64,000 bases of DNA from Rhododendron vialii (Eukaryota > Streptophyta > Magnoliopsida > Ericales > Ericaceae), in NCBI RefSeq assembly GCF_030253575.1, contig NC_080560.1, forward strand, positions 42,485,001-42,549,000, in the 5' to 3' direction. This document shows, piece by piece, positions 58,157-64,000 of the stretch (position 1 is its first letter; each line of letters opens with the position of its first letter). A program made the translations under genes and the position numbers. Under the pieces are notes generated by a model. The model ran no database searches. It saw nothing but the letters and a program-made list of their open reading frames with translations, and had not been told where the DNA came from.

Positions 58157-58723
58157 TCTAAATTTTAGCTTGTCTCTTTTGGTGCAAAGTTGGGGATGTG
58201 CAACAAGAAAATTTCTTAGCCCTTTGATCCTTTTACCAAAAGCAAGACTTTTGAAAGGCCTAATCCAACTACAAAGTGAATTAAAAGGACCATAAACGTA
58301 TACAATAGGTTTGAAATTAAATGTATCATGTATCATTCTCTCAAGTCCTAAAATTTAGCTTGTCTCTCTTTTGGTGCAAAGTTGGGGATGCAACTAGAAA
58401 ATTCTTGGCCCTGTGATCCTTTTTACCAAAAGCAAGACTTTTCAAGGCCTACTCTAAGAATTGGGGATGGCGTTATCCAGTGGTGTGCGTAGCACCATGC
58501 TGCGCACCTCCGAGCAATCAAATCATGCATTCACGATCCGACGACTCGGATCTCATCTCAGCAATGAATGACTCTCAATAGTTGATTCCTGAAATGAGAT
58601 CTGAGCCGTCGAATGCACAATCTGACGACTCGGAAATGCACAGCACCAACCCGAAGTCCCTAATCTAACCACAAAGTGAATTAAAAGGACCATAAATGTA
58701 TACAATAGGTTTGAAATTAAATG
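58157..58723 (+). repeat. Segmental duplication (~170 bp units), second copy split by an insertion
   Basis: The segment starting TTTAGCTTGTCTCTTTTGGT (58157) recurs at about 58356 as TTTAGCTTGTCTCTCTTTTG. Both contain TTACCAAAAGCAAGACTTTT. The 3' block, CACAAAGTGAATTAAAAGGA to TTTGAAATTAAATG, follows directly in copy 1 but only at 58670-58723 in copy 2. Confidence 0.85.
58461..58659. mobile_element. Foldback MITE inserted in the second duplicate
   Basis: GC-richer, imperfect palindrome: GATCTCATCTCAGCAATGAA pairs with TTCCTGAAATGAGATC, GACGACTCGGA occurs in both arms, and GTGCGTAGCACCATGCTGC stands near one end. It interrupts the duplicate between its AAGGCCT and AATCTAACC parts, so it inserted after the duplication. 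Confidence 0.65.
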
Positions 58724-60342
58724 CCGACACCTTTGGAATCTTGGATGCTCCTCATAGCATTTAAATTTCCTAATATTAGCAAATTGAAAAGGGAAATACT
58801 TTATGGACCCACTATGGTCGGCGATACCGTGTGATGCCCTTGGGGCTTGGGCTTGTGGAATGTTTTTTTTGCTACAAATTAGAATTAGGTTATGGGTATC
58901 GATTGAAGGATACTGATGGCATACACACAGGCACGTGGGGCCTACTTTGGAGTTATGCACAGATAATTCTAATTGTTCATTGATTTTAAAATAAATTTTC
59001 GATTAGTCTTGAAAAAAATCAACCCCGCCGGATAATAATAGTTGCTTGATCTAATCTTTTAATGTTTTATTAAGAATGTAAGATCCCAATTTTTGAATTG
59101 AAGAGGGAACTGATTTTTTTTACCGCTCGAAAACTTATTTTGAAATTAATGAACAATTCGGAATTATTTATGCGAGATCCCGAATTAGCCCGGCGGACTG
59201 TTCTGTACACTATTTGTACCCTTCAATCGGTACCCCTAGTATTTTCATTATTCTCATTTCTAGCTAGAGAAGAAAATGTAACCCTTTACATTAAAGGGAA
59301 CTGGAAACGCCAGCCCCATGTATCTCTTTCAAGTAAAGAAGGGCACTACCCTAAGTAGAGGTAGCCCTAAATGGAACAATAATAGTGGCTACAGTTGTAA
59401 TTCATTTACATTATTAATTCTCACATTTTAATTACATGTGTTTACAGTAATATAGTATCATAAGAAACTTCATTCTTAATGATGTATTGTGATAAAATGA
59501 TCTGTCTCGTACGACGAAAAATAAGTACTTTAGAAATAAGAACTTTTAGCGAAACGGGGCATGGAAAAGAAACTCCATCCCTAATGATCATATGATGATG
59601 GATGGGATTTTACTTTCATCATAATGGTATGAACTATGAATTTGAGTCACAAGAATCTATATATCTCCCTATTTGCTACCTATCCTACCCCATGTACATG
59701 TATAGCTGTTACTCATTCGATACAAAATCTTTTTCTTTTTTTTTTCTCTTTTAATTTCTCCTTTTCGTTGGCCCGATTTTAAGGCCATGGGGAATTAATT
59801 CGCAGACCAGTTGTAATCACCTTACGATTGGACGACTTGAAATGTTTTTGAAATGGAGTTCAATATCTAGCACCGTGCTACGAATTTTCGTACGGGGTAT
59901 GTTCCTTTAGGATTTTAACTGGTCTTGGACCAAAACCCCTTATTGATAGACGATGAGATTAATCCTGAACTAATCGTGTTTAATTGTTTATTGAATCGGA
60001 TACCGAGTTATAAAAAGAGTTGGACTCAAAAAGAGTTGGACTCCTCTTCAGTATCTGCCATGAACAGTTTCTTCGCCCTACAAGATTATCTTTACTCATC
60101 GGATAGGATTATTTTTTGAGAACTAAACTTGCGAGACAATACCAACAAAACTGTCCCGGAAAAGGATAGGATCTACAGAAAAAAGATAAAAATCAGGACA
60201 ACCGGACTATGAAACTCTTTAGGAAAATGAATGAATGGTGTAGATTTAAAAAAATTCTTCCAGAAAAGATTTTTTGTCTTCCGAAAAAGAATTCTGGACC
60301 ATTGATTTGTTGTTATGGACAATTTTCATGTTCTCTTTCCTT
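58724..60342. other. Intergenic DNA, possible old LTR remnants, no gene
   Basis: TGTAAGATCCCAATTTTTGA at 59078 resembles the start of some gypsy LTRs, and GAGATCCCGAATTAGCCC follows, but no paired LTR or primer site was found. Open frames at 59098-59358 and 59925-60119 match nothing I recognise and are not called. Confidence 0.35.
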
Positions 60343-60388
60343 GACTGTACACATTTTTACCTTGAGACTGTACACATTTTTACCTTGA
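60343..60388 (+). repeat. 23-bp perfect tandem duplication
   Basis: Two adjacent identical units containing CTGTACACATTTTTACC. Confidence 0.9.
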
Positions 60389-60530
60389 GAAGAAAAGTAC
60401 CCATTTTTATCTGTTCATATTTCTGGTGAAAAGTTAGCTCGTTGTATTTCTAAAGCCATGTGTCCATTAATGATGTGACCATCAATGTCCCAATTTGTAC
60501 TGACCTTGGCCACATTTTTTTCCCCGACTA

Positions 60531-60709
60531 TTAAGGGTGTCTGGACAAACTTACACATGCTTTGCATATCTCGACTAAATCTTATTAAGGGTGTCTGGAC
60601 AAATTTACGCATGCTTTGCATTTACGCATGCTTTGCATATCTCGACTAAATCTTATTAAGGGTGTCTGGACAAACTTACGCTGCTTTGCATATCTCGACT
60701 AAATCTTTT
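60531..60709 (+). repeat. Tandem repeat, three units of 54-71 bp
   Basis: Units start at 60531, 60585 and 60656 with TTAAGGGTGTCTGGACAAA and end TATCTCGACTAAATCTT. The middle unit is 17 bp longer because TTTACGCATGCTTTGCA is itself doubled; the third lacks a few bases at that place. Confidence 0.9.
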
Positions 60710-61588
60710 TCGGTCAAGTCAAAGGCAAACTATCCACTCTGCAACTACACGATTAGTTTTTTTTTTTTTGTTCGATCTAATCCCGTGTCGAATCTTGATC
60801 AATTATGTGAGAACAAACCTACTCTCGGGGCCGAGCCAAGCCACATATCCACATCATGATTTAGCATGAGGCCAAAGCTCGTGGGAGTTGCGTATGCTTT
60901 ACGTCCAAATTACACCATCCTAAATCCACGTCATCCGAATGGGACAATAAGATCCAGCCACGTGTGAACACCTTTTCATTGGTCAAGCCCCATTATGCTG
61001 AACCTTCGTTCGTTCCTTCCTTCAAGGTTCAATGTGTATTTGCCAGTTTACGCAATGAGATGAAAACAATCATTAACCTCATGAGGAGATGTTCGCAGTT
61101 CGTTGGGTAACCAAGTTTCAAGATCTCATCACCCATCAATCGGTTTTGAAAGCGATTGCTCGCAACTCATACCCTTCATCTTCAAACTCTCGTCAATTTG
61201 AAGATAGGTTAAAAATAATAATAATTCGGTTGAGAAAGTTAGGATATGGGTCGATATTGAGAAAGCGTTTTAGATACGTGGCGTCATTATTCTACTCGTG
61301 GTCGACCTTGTGTGCACGAGGTGAGCGCGAGGACGAGTTGTTATACTAATAGTGAAACGTATACGTACAATGTGTTTAAGAAAAGAGACTGTACAAATCA
61401 CACTGCTAGTGCAAATAGACCCTCTGAATTATATTGTTCGATACAGAGGAAGTAAACAAGACATGGTCAAGACAAACGACCACATCCCACATGCTATAAA
61501 GTTACCTATTGGAAGTGATTTTAAGTAGGTAATAGCTCAATATAGTTGAGTTGGATCAAACTCTTTTAAGGCTAAATACCTACTATCA
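60710..61588. other. Intergenic DNA without gene
   Basis: No domain or exon was seen. The frame 61089-61349 is short and without recognisable family. Confidence 0.4.
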
Positions 61589-61906
61589 GAGCATCTCCAA
61601 TTAAGAACGTTAAATTTGACATAGCATACTAAGTGGAAGAATTGACATATGAAGCAACTTCAACAAAAATGTCAAATATTTATGTGTGATTCGACATTAC
61701 CTCTTTCATGTCAAATTTTGACGAGTCATGTCAAAAGTTTTACTATTTCATTAGTACTTTACTGCAAAACTTTCTAAAATAATAAATTTGACATGTTTGT
61801 TGGAGTGATCATCTTAAAGATGTCAAATTCTATCATGTCAAATTGTCACGTAAGCTTTCAAAAAAGTTTGACATCCTCAAATTTGAAGCCAGTATTGAAG
61901 ATGCTC
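61589..61906 (+). mobile_element. MITE with GAGCATCTCCAA termini (318 bp)
   Basis: Left end GAGCATCTCCAATTAAG, right end the reverse complement of GAGCATCTTCAATAC. The interior has many copies of the word GTCAAATTTGACAT or parts of it in both orientations. Terminally related to the shorter element at 25492. Confidence 0.7.
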
Positions 61907-62103
61907 CTATGAACTCTTCCTAATCACACACAAATCAATCTAACATAGTACCGCCGAGACGTTGATCGTGAGAGAATGTGACAGCAAGTAAGAAATTTAT
62001 TCTTTCAAGCTCGTAGGTTTCACTCTTGTCCCACCAACCAAAAACCCGAATGATATTATAAGTTTGGCCGATAATTAATTAATTTCAAAACTTCAAAATA
62101 TAT

Positions 62104-62930
62104 TGATGGTAAGTATAAACTAACCTCCCAAGGTCAGCCCAGGCAAATTAGCCCAGCACAACACGAAGGGCCAAGTAGAGGGCCTAATAACACAGAGCCA
62201 GCCCAGGGGCAGAGGTCAACCTATCAGCACAGCTCATATCCAGCTTAGCCAAGGAGCTAAGCTCAGAAAATGTTACATCCAACTTGGTTTAAGAGATAGG
62301 AGAGCAAGAGAAGTGGTAAGTCAACCACCTCAAACTAATCACTATAAAGTACTCTACGGAGGGAATTCATATCATCTAAAGGACTCCTGAAACAACCAAG
62401 GTCTAATCCACCAGTAAAGGATAAGGACCAAAGATCCCAACGGATAAACCTCTATATGTCACAAGGACTCTTGATCTAGATACGAATCAAAGAGTCCTAA
62501 GCTAGGGAGGACACTCCAAAGCTCATCAATCTCATTATGATACGGATAAACCCAAAAGGCCCCAGTTCCAATAGAAATTTTTGCACCGTGAGGACTCACA
62601 ATAGCAATTCCAGAGTCCAGAGGTGAAGGGATTCTCCAAATCTGATAAAGGTTAGGAGAATCCTAAGGTGAGGAGGACACTCCAAACACCTATCTACACC
62701 CGCCACGAGCGGATGAGACTTAAGAGTCCCAATCCTAAGGGATTCCTCCCAAGATGCCTATATAAAGATCACATCTCCATATCATAAAGGTACGAGACTC
62801 ATACACAATAAACTCGACTCTCACCATATCTTTAATGACTTAGACATCGGAGGGGTGATGGCGACCCTTTTCTATTTTGCAAGTCATTAATTGAGTCCGT
62901 CGGAAACCACCTCACCCCAATTGGAGGATC
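62104..62930 (+). repeat. Probable solo or truncated gypsy LTR
   Basis: TGATGGTAAGTATAAACTAA near 62104 opens a GC-richer region with AGCCCAGGC words. TATATAAAG (about 62759) and an end zone GACTTAGACATCGGAGGGGT (about 62838-62857) follow, in the order typical of gypsy LTRs. No internal coding region is attached on either side, and no target duplication was identified. Confidence 0.5.
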
Positions 62931-63465
62931 AGGTGAGCGGCCGAAAGACCTCTTTTCCGAAGATGCTGAAAACCGCTTCATCAATTGAGTTACACATAAA
63001 TTGACCCGATATCCGATCGCTGAAGAAAAGTTTTCCTAGAAACCAGGCTAGATGTGTAGCAATGTGATGCGAGCTGTAAAAGTGAAAGTGTAAAACGTGT
63101 CGGTGATCATCCTTTTGAAAAAACAGTGGTATTCTCACTTTTCCCCTTTCTTTTTTCCTTTGCGTTTCTTCATCTCGTTAATAATCATCTCCAAAGATAA
63201 ATAGTGAAGCATTCAAAGACAAAAGATAGACTACCCTATCCCCCCACCACTTCCACTACCAGGGTACCCCCAATAACGCTCCCTACCAACTTTACTTCTC
63301 CTCTCTCTCTCTCTCTCTCTCTCCAAAACCTTCTACTCTCTCTCTAAAACAACCTTCTCTCTCTCTCTCTCCCTCTCTCTCTCACCCATCTCCAAATTCA
63401 CCAAACCATTGCCTTCCAATTCTCTTGAAATTCACACGATCAACCACCCCACATCTCTCAATTAC
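62931..63465 (+). promoter_or_regulatory. Promoter side and 5' leader of the proline-rich protein gene
   Basis: Several CT tracts (63300-63322 and about 63355-63383) and a C-rich leader precede the gene. No unequivocal TATA box was found. Confidence 0.4.
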
Positions 63466-63477
63466 ATGAGAGAATGA
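63466..63477 (+). CDS. Minimal upstream ORF overlapping the start of the proline-rich protein gene
   Basis: ATG-AGA-GAA-TGA: the stop TGA (63475-63477) shares two bases with the main ATG (63474-63476), giving the overlap ATGA. A ribosome that ends the 3-codon ORF would sit right at the main start. Translation is not proven. Confidence 0.35.
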   Translation: MRE

Positions 63478-63998
63478 GAAGAACCCACAAAATGTTTCTC
63501 CACTTGCTCACACTTCTCATCATCTTAGAATCTTCAGAACTACCAAGAGTGACATCAACTTCATGGGCCGGATCAAAGTACCAGATTGAATGCACAATGT
63601 GCTCCGCATGTGACAACCCATGCAACAGCCCCTCACCTCCACCACCTTCTCCGCCTCCGCCGCCGTCGGACCCATCACCGCCCCCGCCGTCCCCACCGTC
63701 GAGTTCCTCCCCCAATTGTCCTCCGCCGCCGTCCGCTTACCCTTACTCCTCCCCGCCGCCGCCGTCGCAGCCCACTTACTACGCGCCGCCTCGGCCACCG
63801 ACTACCGGAGGCTATTACTTCCCACCGGCGCCGTACAAGAATTATCCGGGACCGCCGCCGCCGAACCCAATTGTGCCCTACTTCCCGTTTTACTATTACA
63901 GCCCTCCGCCGCCATCTATGTCTGAATCTGTGCACTTAGCCACTTGCTCTGTTTACACAATTGCTCTGTTTCTTGTTAGCTTGCTCTGTTTCTTCTGA
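63474..63998 (+). CDS. Proline-rich extensin-like cell-wall protein, probably GPI-anchored (174 aa)
   Basis: Intronless; ends with TGA at 63996-63998. Residues 1-29 form a signal peptide with the hydrophobic core FLHLLTLLIILE. A cysteine cluster ECTMCSACDNPC (39-50) follows. The proline-rich region (53-147) has extensin motifs SPPPP, PPPSPPPPP and SSPPPP, and Tyr-containing blocks (TYY, GGYY, FYYY) of the kind that can be cross-linked in walls. A C-terminal hydrophobic tail (YTIALFLVSLLCFF, 161-174), preceded by a small-residue segment around SMSES, suits a GPI-anchor signal. Proteins with this layout are secreted hydroxyproline-rich glycoproteins; the exact role is unknown. A second ATG at codon 7 could also start it. 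The window ends two bases after the stop, so the 3' UTR is not visible. Confidence 0.85.
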   Translation: MRRTHKMFLHLLTLLIILESSELPRVTSTSWAGSKYQIECTMCSACDNPCNSPSPPPPSPPPPPSDPSPPPPSPPSSSSPNCPPPPSAYPYSSPPPPSQPTYYAPPRPPTTGGYYFPPAPYKNYPGPPPPNPIVPYFPFYYYSPPPPSMSESVHLATCSVYTIALFLVSLLCFF

Positions 63999-64000
63999 AG

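Noticed and set aside
59078..60120. Possible organellar DNA insert or gene (frames 59098-59358 and 59925-60119)
   Set aside because: I could not match the translated segments to a plastid or mitochondrial gene. A plain similarity search would decide; without it only an LTR-like start motif is noted.
63586..63939. Overlapping frames on both strands of the proline-rich gene (poly-Arg, poly-Ala, poly-Gly)
   Set aside because: They are frame-shifted readings of CCG/CCT codon repeats; only the frame with signal peptide, Cys cluster and GPI-like tail makes sense.

Overview
The window is nuclear DNA of a dicotyledonous plant. The evidence is spliced genes of plant-specific families (PR-10/Bet v 1, DUF789, Di19, type-B response regulator, extensin-like protein), AT-rich intergenic DNA, many SINEs and MITEs, and a Ty3/gypsy element of the Tat lineage. 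The PR-10 protein resembles kiwifruit-type (Ericales) PR-10 proteins as I remember them, so a woody asterid is a reasonable but weak guess. There is no bacterial or organellar gene content.

Layout. 0-4.2 kb: two tandem PR-10 genes on +, the first cut by the window edge. 7.2-12.5 kb: a six-exon DUF789 gene on +. 13.1-15.2 kb: a mobile-element island made of tRNA-like SINE heads in triplicate and a non-autonomous hAT element with a Tourist-like MITE inside it. 15.7-21.3 kb: a five-exon Di19 zinc-finger gene on -, whose third intron is an AT-AC intron with U12-type signals. 21.5-34.3 kb: no gene, only MITEs, SINEs, foldbacks and degenerate repeats. 34.3-46.2 kb: a complete 11.8 kb Tat-lineage gypsy element with 809-bp LTRs and a 5-bp target duplication. 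It has a gag-pol frame on - and a spliced antisense gene on + with its own TATA box; both are broken by in-frame stops. 49.3-54.1 kb: a six-exon type-B ARR (ARR1/ARR2-like) gene on +. 54.1-63.2 kb: no gene, but a striking inverted array of 20-bp repeats at 56.1-56.5 kb, LTR remnants, SINEs and MITEs. 63.47-64.0 kb: an intronless proline-rich, probably GPI-anchored cell-wall protein on +.

The host genes do not form a pathway. Three concern stress or hormone responses (PR-10, Di19, type-B ARR), but nothing in the sequence links their expression. Exon boundaries were set by hand from splice sites, reading phase and family conservation. All five multi-exon gene models (four host genes and the retrotransposon's antisense gene) close in phase. 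Three host introns are non-canonical: two GC-AG and one AT-AC.
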